Source: Mannheimia pernigra (GTDB taxonomy: Bacteria; Pseudomonadota; Gammaproteobacteria; Enterobacterales; Pasteurellaceae). From it: a stretch of DNA of 64,000 nt. This document shows, in pieces, positions 40,187 to 50,085 of the stretch. Position numbers and translations under genes: made by a program. Numbering within the stretch: position 1 is the first letter of the stretch; each line of letters starts with the position of its first letter. A model generated the notes under the pieces. That model saw nothing but the letters and a program-made list of their open reading frames with translations, was not told the DNA's origin and did no database searches. Location: the NCBI RefSeq assembly GCF_013377995.1, contig NZ_CP055305.1, positions 1,612,001-1,676,000 of the forward strand, read 5' to 3'.

Positions 40187-42748
40187 CTATTCACTCTCTA
40201 ATTCGCTGATTATTGTTTCTTGAAGTGCAAATTGCTCTTGCTCGGATAACGCCTGCCCTTTAGCATTATTTACGACAAAGAAATCTTCTACTCTCTCTCC
40301 AATTGTAGTAATTTTCGCATTTAGCAAATTCAAATTAAGGCGATTAAAAATATAACCAATTTGTGCTAATAAGCCTTCTCTATCAAGCGTAAATAGTTCA
40401 AATTCAGTTTGTTTTTTTGATGTTGCTGGAAGAAAACGTAGTCTAGTTTTGCGTTTAAATGATGAATGTTTAACGGGCTTTTTAATAAATTTAACGTGAT
40501 TATTCGGCATTCCTAACATTTTAATGAGCGATCGCTGAATTTGCAGACTTCTTTCATTCGTTAAGTCCGCTCCATTACGCTCGGTGACAATAAAGCTATC
40601 CAACACTAATCCATTTTCGCTAGTAATAATTTGTGCATCGTGAATACTGATTTTCTTTTGGCTTAATAACTGTGCTATACGAGCAAAAAGCTGGGGTTGA
40701 TCTTGGCAACACACAAAAATTTCTGTCCCCCCTCTTGCACATTCATTACTTATCAATGCCATTGGCAATTTTTGATTTTTGATATAACTTAAGGTATGCC
40801 AGACCAACTGAGTCGGGGTATGGCGTAAAAAATAGCTTTGTGGGCAAGGCTGCCAAAATTCAGCTAAGATTTTACGCTCATTCGGCGAAAGCATAAACTT
40901 CATTAGCTCTAAAGCTTGTAAGCGATGCTCGTTCGCTACTGCTTCGTAGTCTAAATTTTCAGCGAGTTGTTTTAAGGTGAATTGGTATAGTTGCGTAAAG
41001 AGTGAGGCTTTCCAATCATTCCATAAACTTCCACTCGTTGCACAAATATCAGCAACGGTCAAACAAAGTAGTGAAGATAAAGCGGTCTGATTTTTCACTT
41101 TTTTTGCAAATGTACGCACAACTTCAGGGTCGTGAATATCACGCCGTTGAGCAGTAATCGACATTGTTAAATGCTCTTCCACCAGCCATACCATATAGTC
41201 GGTTTGCTCTTGATTAAAGTGATGTAATTCGGCAAACGCACTCATATCACCAGCCCCTACCTTAGCGTGATCACCCTCTCTTCCCTTCGCAATATCGTGG
41301 AAAAGTGCGGCAATATAAATCAATGCGTGGTTATTCGATAACTGTGAAAATAATGTATGGCAGAGCGGAAAAGCCGAATTTTTAGCATTTTCAGTAAAAT
41401 GCTCCAAATTCAGCATAACTCGAATGGTGTGTTCATCTACCGTGTAAATATGGAAAAGATCGAACTGCATCAATCCTTCAATCCCTTTCCATTGTGGCAA
41501 ATAGGCCGCCAAGAAACCTAATTGGTGCATAGGTAAAATAGCTCTAGATACCACTTTAGGCTGATTAAAAAGCTGAACAAACTTTTCTCGCATTTCCCGA
41601 TCTTCACAAAGTGGTTGCTCTTGCTGCTGGAGAGATAAACGTAATTGTCTTAACGTATCAGCACTCGCATTTAATTGCGGAAAATGCGTCATATGGAAAA
41701 AAAGATCCAATATGGTCGTTGGCTGATTTCTGAAAATGCGGCGATCTTCAACAAACAACATCTGATTTTGTTGATAAAAATGCCGATCAAGCGGTTGTTT
41801 TTGCCCCATTTTTTGCAAATTCAATAAATGGGCTTGCTCAAAACTATTAAGCAGTAATTGGCTAAGTTGAGAAATGGATTTTGTCGATTGGAAATAATCT
41901 CTCATCATCATTTCAACCGCTTGGTTTCCCTCACCTTGATAGCCTAAAAATGCACTTAATTGGAGCTGTCTATCAAATCTCAGGCGGTTATCATAACGTT
42001 TGAGTTGTAAATGAAGTGCAAAACGCATCCGAAAAAGCACCGCTTGTGCTGCGGTTAATTCCTTATATTCTTCGTAATAGAGCAAGCCTTTATTGAGCAA
42101 ATCTAAAAATGAATGCACGCCGTATTGGCGTAACATAATCCACGAGATCAAATTGAGATCTCTTAACCCGCCAGGGCTATGTTTTAAGTCAGGCTCAAGA
42201 TTGTAGCTGGTATTATGATAGCGGACATAACGAGCGTTTTTTTCGTCCATTTTAGCTTTAAAAAATGCCTGAATGTCCCAAAAATCGGGTTGGTATATTG
42301 CTTCTTTTAAATTGAGCCAGAGCTGATGATTGCCGAATAAAAAACGGCCCTCAAGCATATTAGTCGCAACCGAAATTTCAGCCCTGCCAATTTCAATACA
42401 TTCCTCAATAGTTCGGATACTTGAGCCAAGTTGTAATTTGCTATCCCAAAGTACATTAAATAATTCATTCAACACGTGTTGAGTGCTTTCATCTAACGGC
42501 TTTTCAGTTAGCACTAAAATATCCAGATCAGAGAGCGGAAACATTTCTTCCCGCCCATATCCGCCAACGGCTAATAAAGCAAGATCTTCACGTTTTTCTA
42601 ATCCATATTCTTGCCAAAGTGTATGCAAAATTTCATCATAAAAGCGACTACGTTCGGCAATTAATTCTAGTACATCCGTGTTTGAAAATGCAGCTTTCTG
42701 CTGTTGCGTAAATTCAGCTAAAAGCGTTTTTAATTCGTTATCTTTCAT
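40187..42748 (-). CDS. glnD: bifunctional uridylyltransferase/uridylyl-removing enzyme
   Basis: GlnD modifies the PII nitrogen sensors. The 853 residues show the nucleotidyltransferase motif GGYGREEMFPLSDLDILVL near residue 62, the HD domain (IAALFHDIAKGREGDH) for deuridylylation, and two C-terminal ACT domains (EIFVCCQDQPQLFARIAQLL and FELFTLDREGLLAQIGYIF). It is slightly shorter than the E. coli enzyme. Confidence 0.97.
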   Translation of the reverse strand: MKDNELKTLLAEFTQQQKAAFSNTDVLELIAERSRFYDEILHTLWQEYGLEKREDLALLAVGGYGREEMFPLSDLDILVLTEKPLDESTQHVLNELFNVLWDSKLQLGSSIRTIEECIEIGRAEISVATNMLEGRFLFGNHQLWLNLKEAIYQPDFWDIQAFFKAKMDEKNARYVRYHNTSYNLEPDLKHSPGGLRDLNLISWIMLRQYGVHSFLDLLNKGLLYYEEYKELTAAQAVLFRMRFALHLQLKRYDNRLRFDRQLQLSAFLGYQGEGNQAVEMMMRDYFQSTKSISQLSQLLLNSFEQAHLLNLQKMGQKQPLDRHFYQQNQMLFVEDRRIFRNQPTTILDLFFHMTHFPQLNASADTLRQLRLSLQQQEQPLCEDREMREKFVQLFNQPKVVSRAILPMHQLGFLAAYLPQWKGIEGLMQFDLFHIYTVDEHTIRVMLNLEHFTENAKNSAFPLCHTLFSQLSNNHALIYIAALFHDIAKGREGDHAKVGAGDMSAFAELHHFNQEQTDYMVWLVEEHLTMSITAQRRDIHDPEVVRTFAKKVKNQTALSSLLCLTVADICATSGSLWNDWKASLFTQLYQFTLKQLAENLDYEAVANEHRLQALELMKFMLSPNERKILAEFWQPCPQSYFLRHTPTQLVWHTLSYIKNQKLPMALISNECARGGTEIFVCCQDQPQLFARIAQLLSQKKISIHDAQIITSENGLVLDSFIVTERNGADLTNERSLQIQRSLIKMLGMPNNHVKFIKKPVKHSSFKRKTRLRFLPATSKKQTEFELFTLDREGLLAQIGYIFNRLNLNLLNAKITTIGERVEDFFVVNNAKGQALSEQEQFALQETIISELESE

Positions 42749-42860
42749 TGTTTATTTGTCCAAGTTTTTCAAAATAATAGGCGATTTATTTTGCTTTGCC
42801 TATATTTATTTTTAGGCAACAAGCTATAATGCCATTTCTTTGTACATAGAAGGATAATTT

Positions 42861-43838
42861 ATGACTTTTGCTCTTATAGCCATTATTGGCGGCTTACTTG
42901 TGCTAGTTTGGAGTGCCGATCGATTTGTTGATGGTGCTGCCTCAGTAGCTCGCCATTTTGGTATGGCTCCGTTACTCATCGGGATTGTCGTAATTGGCTT
43001 TGGTACATCCGCACCCGAGATGATTGTTTCAGCTTCATCGGCGTTAAATGGCGTACCTGGTATTGCTCTCGGTAATGCGTATGGCTCAAATATTACTAAT
43101 ATTGCCCTTATTTTAGGTTTAACCGCCATAATTAAACCGCTACGGGTAAACTCTGACGTGTTGAAAAAAGAGTTACCCATTTTAATGGCAGTGACTCTAC
43201 TTTCTGCTTATTTACTTTACGATGCGAATGTTACTCTCTTAGATGCGATTATTTTACTTGCTATATTTTTGGCTTATATGGTCTGGACAATTATTATCTC
43301 TATGAGAAATAAAAATGATGCGTTAGCAATAGATGTTGATGCACAATTAGCTGATAGTTCAGCAATGAGCTTAAAAAAATCGATTCTATGGCTCATTATT
43401 GGGTTAGTACTTTTAGTGGTGAGTTCTCAATTTTTAGTTTGGGGAGCGGTTGAAGTAGCCAAATTCTTCGGTGTAAGCGACTTAGTTATCGGGTTAACCA
43501 TTGTCGCTATAGGCACCTCTTTACCAGAGCTTGCCTCATCAATTGCTGCAGCCCGTAAAGGCGAAGTAGATTTAGCATTAGGTAATATTATCGGTTCTAA
43601 TTTATTCAATACCCTTGCCGTTGTAGGGATTGCAGGGACAATTGAGTCAATGCAAGTCACAGCAGAAATATTCTATCGTGATATTATTACGATGTCCGCT
43701 TTAACTTTCTTACTCTTTATTTATGGTATCAATATTTATCGCCGACCAGAAGGTGGGAGAATTAACCGCATAGAAGGTCTGTTACTTTTCTCCGCGTATA
43801 TTGGCTATAACCTCTATCTGTTTAAAACAGCTATCTGA
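42861..43838 (+). CDS. CaxA/YrbG-type calcium/sodium antiporter
   Basis: The 325-residue membrane protein has two inverted repeats with the exchanger motifs GFGTSAPEMIVSASSALNG and AIGTSLPELASSIAAARKG, each followed by NAYGSNITN or GNIIGSNLFN. About ten helices are predicted. YrbG-type proteins exchange Ca2+ or K+ for Na+; the ion is not determined here. Confidence 0.92.
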   Translation: MTFALIAIIGGLLVLVWSADRFVDGAASVARHFGMAPLLIGIVVIGFGTSAPEMIVSASSALNGVPGIALGNAYGSNITNIALILGLTAIIKPLRVNSDVLKKELPILMAVTLLSAYLLYDANVTLLDAIILLAIFLAYMVWTIIISMRNKNDALAIDVDAQLADSSAMSLKKSILWLIIGLVLLVVSSQFLVWGAVEVAKFFGVSDLVIGLTIVAIGTSLPELASSIAAARKGEVDLALGNIIGSNLFNTLAVVGIAGTIESMQVTAEIFYRDIITMSALTFLLFIYGINIYRRPEGGRINRIEGLLLFSAYIGYNLYLFKTAI

Positions 43839-43995
43839 TTCTAATATAAATGAAAATCCCCTGTGCTTAAGTTGCAAAATATTTGCCGTTTTTGACCGCT
43901 TGTATGACAAGTAATTTAAGTTCAGGAGAGCAAGTTTGCCTCTTACCAAGAACAGTACCGATTGATTTCATTATGATTATTGGTTGATCCCACAT

Positions 43996-44046
43996 TAAAA
44001 ATCTGCACCTTAATCAGTTGGTTAACTTCAACTTTTGGGGTGCAGA
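43996..44046 (-). terminator. terminator after torZ
   Basis: On the minus strand TCTGCACC (44046-44039) pairs with GGTGCAGA (44009-44002), followed by TTTTTA. The gap 43839-43995 holds one uptake-signal core near 43899 and no gene. Confidence 0.75.
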
Positions 44047-44073
44047 CAAAACGTGGTACTTTTATGCAATCAA

Positions 44074-46560
44074 TTAAGCTTTCGTATATTTAGGCTCTTT
44101 AAAGACCGTTACTTCTGGTGCTTGTCCTGTAAATTTCTCAACTTGTACTATTGCCGTGTTTGGTGAGTTACCTTGTGCTAATTTTGATGTGCCTTCATCA
44201 CGTGTTAACACATTCGGGCAACCAAATTTACACAGTGGTTTTTCACTTTGACCTGCATCTGCTGGATCATACCAAGCCCCCTCGTGAATAGCGACCGTGC
44301 CTTTAATAATACCCTCTGTAACAACTGCACCTGCTAGAATTTGACCACGGGTATTAAACACGCGAACAATGTCACCATCAGCAATACCACGAGCAGCGGC
44401 ATCATCTTTGTGAATTAACATAGGTTCACGATCTTTTACGGTATATTTGTTACGCAATGAAGTATGTGCTAACTGGCTATGTAAGCGATAGTAAGGATGA
44501 GGGGTAACTAAAGCCAATGGTGCTTCAGCCGTTGCATTACCCGCATACTCTTCTGGTTCCATCCAACTTGGATAGCCTTGACAGTCATCATAATTCATTT
44601 TAGCAATCACATCTGAGAATATTTCAATTTTTCCCGATGGCGTACCTAATGGATTGAGCAATGGATCATTACGGAACTCTTCATAACGCACCCATTTTTT
44701 CGCTTTATCACTTACTTTAAATGTAATTGGTTTATTTTCTGCCCAGAACTTATCGAAATTCGGCATAATAACTCTGTTTTTACGTGCTGCATCAAAAGCG
44801 GATTGATAGAAGCCCTTGAGCCAATCCATTTCTGATTTCCCCTCAGTAAACTTATCTTCTACGCCAGCACGTTTAGAAAGCTCAGCAAAAATATCGTAAT
44901 CGCTTTTCGCTTCAAATTGTGGCTCAACAACTTGTTTCATTGGGAAAATATTCATCATTGAATAATCACCCGACATTGTTAAGTCATTACGCTCATAACT
45001 GGTTGTTGCTGGTAATAATATATCTGCCATACGAGCGGTTGGCGTCCAATAACATTCGTTCACCACAATTAAATCTGGTTTTTGCCAGGCTTTTACCATT
45101 GTGTTAGTATCTTGATGATGCACTAATGGATTACCGCCTGCCCAATAAATCACTTTGATATCTGGATAGGTAATTTCTGTTCCGTTATATTGAATAGTTT
45201 TACCTGGATTGAGTAACGCATCTGAAATACGGGCTAATGGGAATGACGCTTTTGACGTATCATCTAACCACGTTTTTTCGCCTACATCACCACTTATATT
45301 TGCCGATATTGCACCAACAATCCCGCCAGTTGCAGTTGGTGCACCACCATTTGCATAATGATAACTTAACCCAAACCCTCCACCTGGCAATCCAATTTGA
45401 CCTAACATTGAAGCAAGGGTAACTAACATCCAGTGAGTTTGTTCACCGTGGCGTTGGCGTTGCATACCCCAGCCCCCCATTAACATCGTGCGTTTTGATG
45501 AAAAATCAGCGGCTAATTGCTTAATTTTTTCTGCTGGCACACCACAAATTTTCGCTGCCCACGCGGCATCTTTTGGCTGATTATCCGTTTTGCCTAATAG
45601 GTATTCTTCAAATTTATCATAGCCTGCCGTATATTTTTTCAAAAACGCTTTATCGTGCTTATCTTCACTCACTAAAGTATGTGCGATACCTAACATTAAT
45701 GCCACATCTGTCCCAGTATTCACAGGCACCCATTCTGCATTGAGATATTCCGCTGACTCATTACGTTCAGGCGTAATACAAATAATACGTTTACCTGTTT
45801 CTTTGAATTTTTTGAAATATTCAATACCTTGTTGATCGGTTGATGTCCAAGCATTACGTAAAGTCGTTAATGGATTTGCTGACCAAAGCACGATAATATC
45901 GCTACTTTCAAGTAAAACCTCCCAACTGGTTTGTTGTTCATAAACCTCAATAGTACCCAGCACGTGCGGCATAATAACTTGAGCCGCACCAGTCGAATAA
46001 TCACCTTTTACCCCAACAAATCCACCCGTTAAGTTCATATAGCGGTGTAATAATGTACGGGCAGCGTGTAATGAGCCTGAGCTATACCAACCATAAGAGC
46101 CTGCAAAAATACTGGTTGCACCGTATGTATCACGAGCAGATTTTATCCCTGCGTGAACCAATTCAAAGGCTTTTTCCCAAGAAACTTGAACCCATTCATC
46201 ACGCCCACGTAAGGTGGTATCTTTATTACCTTCTAAGTAGCCTTTACGCACCATTGGATATTTCACACGAGCTTCACCGTGAACTTGATCAGCCACAACG
46301 TGCTGTAATTCATTTGGCACAGAAATATCAATAGCAGAATCGGATTTCACAACTTTACCGTTTTCAACCACAACGGCTAATGGCCCCCAATGGGCGGCCG
46401 TTAGCACCGCATTCATTTCGGCCGCTTTTGCACTCGTTGATGCTAATGCACCTACTACGCCAGTAGTACTGGTTACGAAACCTGCACCCGCAGCTAAGCT
46501 AAGTGATGATTTTTTTAGAAAACCACGACGACTTACGTCAATATTGTCTTGCTTTTTCAT
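44074..46560 (-). CDS. torZ: trimethylamine-N-oxide reductase TorZ (Tat-exported molybdoenzyme)
   Basis: A periplasmic molybdopterin enzyme of the DMSO reductase family that reduces TMAO and biotin or other N/S-oxides in anaerobic respiration. A twin-arginine signal (SRRGFLKKSSLSLAAGAG) is present. The molybdenum-ligand region KGDYSTGAAQVIMPHVLG carries the expected serine. The C-terminal cofactor domain ends with HEGAWYDPADAG. I choose the ATG at 46560 (GAGG 6 nt upstream), 828 aa. TorY upstream supplies electrons. Confidence 0.93.
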   Translation of the reverse strand: MKKQDNIDVSRRGFLKKSSLSLAAGAGFVTSTTGVVGALASTSAKAAEMNAVLTAAHWGPLAVVVENGKVVKSDSAIDISVPNELQHVVADQVHGEARVKYPMVRKGYLEGNKDTTLRGRDEWVQVSWEKAFELVHAGIKSARDTYGATSIFAGSYGWYSSGSLHAARTLLHRYMNLTGGFVGVKGDYSTGAAQVIMPHVLGTIEVYEQQTSWEVLLESSDIIVLWSANPLTTLRNAWTSTDQQGIEYFKKFKETGKRIICITPERNESAEYLNAEWVPVNTGTDVALMLGIAHTLVSEDKHDKAFLKKYTAGYDKFEEYLLGKTDNQPKDAAWAAKICGVPAEKIKQLAADFSSKRTMLMGGWGMQRQRHGEQTHWMLVTLASMLGQIGLPGGGFGLSYHYANGGAPTATGGIVGAISANISGDVGEKTWLDDTSKASFPLARISDALLNPGKTIQYNGTEITYPDIKVIYWAGGNPLVHHQDTNTMVKAWQKPDLIVVNECYWTPTARMADILLPATTSYERNDLTMSGDYSMMNIFPMKQVVEPQFEAKSDYDIFAELSKRAGVEDKFTEGKSEMDWLKGFYQSAFDAARKNRVIMPNFDKFWAENKPITFKVSDKAKKWVRYEEFRNDPLLNPLGTPSGKIEIFSDVIAKMNYDDCQGYPSWMEPEEYAGNATAEAPLALVTPHPYYRLHSQLAHTSLRNKYTVKDREPMLIHKDDAAARGIADGDIVRVFNTRGQILAGAVVTEGIIKGTVAIHEGAWYDPADAGQSEKPLCKFGCPNVLTRDEGTSKLAQGNSPNTAIVQVEKFTGQAPEVTVFKEPKYTKA

Positions 46561-46769
46561 AATAAACCTCATTTGAAGTTAAGTTAAAAATAGACACCTT
46601 TCTGAAGTCGAGTGGATAAACCATTTCTCGCTTATCCATTGGTAAAGTTGCTAGATCTTTTTGCAAAATTTTCGCAAAAAACGACCGCTTGTTTCGCATC
46701 TTTACGGCTTGCTACCATATCCCACATAGAGACTTAGGTTCACAAGCTCGGTATCCTCTAAGTTAAAAA

Positions 46770-47882
46770 TTAATGTGAACTACCTGCAATATCTTTAGCG
46801 TTACGTTGTAAATAAATAGTGACCGCTCTGACATCATCTGCAGACATTGATGTTCGATCTTTCATTGAATTTACTACCCCAATCCACTGATTAGCCGTGT
46901 AATGATCTGCTCCGATTGGTGCATGGCAACCACTACAATGGGTTTGGTTCAAATTATCTCCAAATTGATTTAATGCCATAATATTTGCGGTTACTGCAGT
47001 TTTAGGCGCAATAATCTCAACATTAATTTCTTTCCAATTCGAGTTAGTCACATTATCAAAAACCGTGTTTACGATATTCACTTTACTTTGAGCCTCATCA
47101 GGTAATAACGCCACCATAATGCGTTTACCTAAATCCATATATACAACAGATTCAGCTCCTTCTTGTTGCCAGCCCTTAATTGTCGCTTTTACTTGCTCCC
47201 CTTCTTCTTTCCACTGATGTAATTCAGCATAAGGCAATAACCGAACTTCTCCTCCTTGTGGAAGTTGAGCCGTGGTCATCGCAAGCGTGTAAAGCGTTTT
47301 ATCACTGGTAGTAAATTCTGCACCGTGTTTTGATAATTCTCCTGCTGCGACATTATCTAATTGAATATCTGGCATAAAATGAGCAACACCTTTATGGCAA
47401 TCAATACAAGTTTGGTTAGTTTCTTGTGCAAGTTTGTGCATCTTCTGAGCAGATTCTTTTTGATCTGACAACACCATAGCATCAAAACTATGGCAACTTC
47501 TGCAAGTCATAGAATCATTTGCTTTCATCTCTTTCCACACTCGTTGAGCCATTTCAAGACGATGAGCTTCATACGCTTCCTGATCGGGTAATTTGTTAGT
47601 CACAAAAGTGTGCCACACATCTTTTAATGCTATTACTTTTGCTTTTACATAATGCAAGGTATCTTGCGGAACGTGGCAATCCGAACATTCTGCTCGAATG
47701 CCTTTACGGTTAGAAAAATGTACGCTCCCTTCCCACTCTGCTTGAGGGTGACTCATTGAATGGCAACTTACGCAAAATTCTGTTGAATTAGTGGCTTTCA
47801 TTGCATATTGAGAACCACCTAACAAAATGGCTCCTAACCCCATCACACCAATAAAAGCCACTATTTTTTTCGCTTTAGACAT
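46770..47882 (-). CDS. torY: pentaheme c-type cytochrome TorY (NapC/NirT-type N-terminus)
   Basis: A membrane-anchored quinol dehydrogenase that passes electrons to TorZ. The 370 residues include an N-terminal anchor helix and five heme-binding CxxCH motifs: CVSCH, CSDCH, CRSCH, CIDCH in the NapC-like part, and CSGCH in the C-terminal extension typical of TorC/TorY. It is 198 bp upstream of torZ on the same strand. Confidence 0.95.
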   Translation of the reverse strand: MSKAKKIVAFIGVMGLGAILLGGSQYAMKATNSTEFCVSCHSMSHPQAEWEGSVHFSNRKGIRAECSDCHVPQDTLHYVKAKVIALKDVWHTFVTNKLPDQEAYEAHRLEMAQRVWKEMKANDSMTCRSCHSFDAMVLSDQKESAQKMHKLAQETNQTCIDCHKGVAHFMPDIQLDNVAAGELSKHGAEFTTSDKTLYTLAMTTAQLPQGGEVRLLPYAELHQWKEEGEQVKATIKGWQQEGAESVVYMDLGKRIMVALLPDEAQSKVNIVNTVFDNVTNSNWKEINVEIIAPKTAVTANIMALNQFGDNLNQTHCSGCHAPIGADHYTANQWIGVVNSMKDRTSMSADDVRAVTIYLQRNAKDIAGSSH

Positions 47883-48042
47883 AACTCTCCCACTAACTAA
47901 AAATTAAAGACGGGCATATTTTATTAACTCATTAGAGGTATCTGCAATAAGTAAAAATACGTATTAACTCAAAAGAGTTAATAAAGTTTGATCTAAGGCA
48001 AAAATAGTAAATAAAAATGAGAAAATGCTTCCTCAATCATAT

Positions 48043-49782
48043 TTATTTATAAGAAAACCAGTTTGGTAATATGAACTGTGAATCAGCAAATAGGGCTGGA
48101 GCAATAACAGCACTTCTACCTTGCTGAATTTGATAAATTAATTGTGGCAAGCTAATAGATAAATCTTTCGTTTCTGGATAAGTTAAACCAATTTGACTAT
48201 CGGTATTAAAATAATAGGTGCCATTCACGCCATAATGTGGTTGCTGGCGAATAATATTCGAAACCGCTTTAAAATGACGAGGGGAAACGCTTTGTTTCCA
48301 AGCATTTACTAAAATATTTGCTTGATCATAGGCAATGCTTGCCTGCGAATAGGTGGGTTTTCGTTCGAATAGTTGTTCATAGGATTGGCAGAACTGTCTG
48401 CCTAAATAGTTATCGCTTAATCCACTGTTAGTGCTCCATAATACCCCTTCACAAGGTTGCTCGTGAGGTAAAAAAGCAGAAGGTGCATAAATACTGTAAA
48501 TAATTGCATTAGTCGGATTTTCAATAAAGGCTTGATGAAAATGGACAATATCTTCTGCAAAATAGGAAGCAAGCACAATCATAGATGGAGCCGCATCGTG
48601 AATTTTCTTCATCAAATCTTGATAAGCCGTATTAGCCTGTTCTAACTCCACATATTCAATATGCCAGCCTTGTTTACGTAAATTGATTGATAAATTATCT
48701 ATACCAATATCGACTTTTTGCCATTTTACACTAACAACTATGACGGTTTTGTTTTGAATAAAATCTGCATAATAATAACGGTAATATTGCAGAAAATTTA
48801 GAATACCCAAGCTATAAGTGACATCGCTTGCACAAACTTGGAACATATTCTCAATTCGTTTATTCGGCAAATTCTGAGCAAGTTTATTAGAGCCACTATG
48901 CGTTGCAATATGCAAATAGGGAATACCTTCCGTTGCAATAAGTTCGTGAACTTCGGGCAAATAACAAGCATAGGCGGTAGAAATTGCATCAACGTCTTGT
49001 TCCAACAACGTGTTATAAGCATTAAGAATGCTGGATTTATTCTCTACACAAAAACCAGCAGTAGCAATCTGTACTTCTCGCCCATTAATCCCCCCTTGTC
49101 GGTTGATATTTTCTACCGCAAGTTGTGTGCCATTTAGTAATTCTCTTGTATCAATTTGACCAATACCTTGCTCTACGTAAGGTACGCCAAGCATAATTGG
49201 GCGATGACTGTAGCAATTAATCGAAAAAGCGGCAGGCTCATTTATTACAAGCGGTCGTTTTTTGCTTTTAAATTGCAAAGCTAGTTGTTCAATTTTAAAG
49301 GTAGCAAGAATAGACTTTTCTAGATTACCTGGGGTTGGCAAGCAAATTAAATGCTCGGTAATGGCAAACACCGCTAATAGTGTTCGGCTCTCGGTATTTG
49401 TTTTAGCAAAAATATGTTCAATATGTTTACCCACAGTACGCTTACTGATGTTCAATGTATGTGCAATTTCTTCATTGCTAAGCCCACTGCTAATTAAAGT
49501 TAATAGTTCAATTTCCCTTTTACTGATGTCAAAAGGCAATTCAGTTTGCTCTGCTTGTATTAACGTAAAATCTTGATGGCGATTCAACAACACTTTAAGC
49601 CAATATTGATTTGGCAGACAATAAAAGAAAGACAGCGAAGTTTGATTAGAATAAAGTAACGCTTGAGCATAGCGGCAGAGTTGTTCTAACTGCGTAAAAT
49701 ATTGCACCCCTGCTTTATTTTCCCACTCTAAAACATCACCCTGCTTATTAATCAAGCAAGACCATCGATTATTTTCACTCAT
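48043..49782 (-). CDS. LuxR-type HTH fused to a periplasmic-binding-protein-like sensor domain
   Basis: The 579-residue protein has an N-terminal 85-residue unknown part, a LuxR/FixJ helix-turn-helix (about 85-150: REIELLTLISSGLSNEEIAHTL, then SKRTVGKHIEHIF) and a type I periplasmic-binding-like domain (about 190-579, with LLNGTQLAVENINRQGGINGREV and YSQASIAYDQANILVNAW) like urea/amide or branched amino acid receptors. There is no signal peptide, so it is cytoplasmic. It lies upstream of torY on the same strand and may control torYZ in response to a small ligand. Confidence 0.85.
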   Translation of the reverse strand: MSENNRWSCLINKQGDVLEWENKAGVQYFTQLEQLCRYAQALLYSNQTSLSFFYCLPNQYWLKVLLNRHQDFTLIQAEQTELPFDISKREIELLTLISSGLSNEEIAHTLNISKRTVGKHIEHIFAKTNTESRTLLAVFAITEHLICLPTPGNLEKSILATFKIEQLALQFKSKKRPLVINEPAAFSINCYSHRPIMLGVPYVEQGIGQIDTRELLNGTQLAVENINRQGGINGREVQIATAGFCVENKSSILNAYNTLLEQDVDAISTAYACYLPEVHELIATEGIPYLHIATHSGSNKLAQNLPNKRIENMFQVCASDVTYSLGILNFLQYYRYYYADFIQNKTVIVVSVKWQKVDIGIDNLSINLRKQGWHIEYVELEQANTAYQDLMKKIHDAAPSMIVLASYFAEDIVHFHQAFIENPTNAIIYSIYAPSAFLPHEQPCEGVLWSTNSGLSDNYLGRQFCQSYEQLFERKPTYSQASIAYDQANILVNAWKQSVSPRHFKAVSNIIRQQPHYGVNGTYYFNTDSQIGLTYPETKDLSISLPQLIYQIQQGRSAVIAPALFADSQFILPNWFSYK

Positions 49783-49952
49783 TCCGTTTCCTAAATAAAA
49801 AATTGCAACACTAAAATAACAAAATTACCTATTCAAAAAAATGATATAAATCAAACCAACCTGATTTAGTTATAGCTACTTATCAAAATATAACGTGATA
49901 TACGCTTGCTTAATCCGCATTCTCCCCCTACAATAAAACCAATTTTATTTAA

Positions 49953-50072
49953 GACTCCGAGCATTATTTCCTAACTCTAAAAATTAAAGCACATTTTTTG
50001 ATATGGAATTTATGCCAGTAACAGCTTAGCTGTTCAAAGGATAACTTAGAAATGAGTTGTCCTCTCGTATTT
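49953..50072 (+). promoter_or_regulatory. molybdenum cofactor (Moco) RNA motif upstream of moaA
   Basis: The leader contains ACTCCGAGCATT, a GCCAGTAACAGC-TTAG-CTGTTCAAAGG hairpin (quoted in parts), GGATAAC / GTTGTCC pairing, and CCTCTCG just before the moaA ribosome binding site AAAGGTG. This order matches the Moco RNA described upstream of moaA in Enterobacteria and Haemophilus, which lowers expression when cofactor is plentiful. The start of the gap (49783-49952) shows no gene. Confidence 0.7.
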
Positions 50073-50085
50073 AGAAAGGTGTCAA

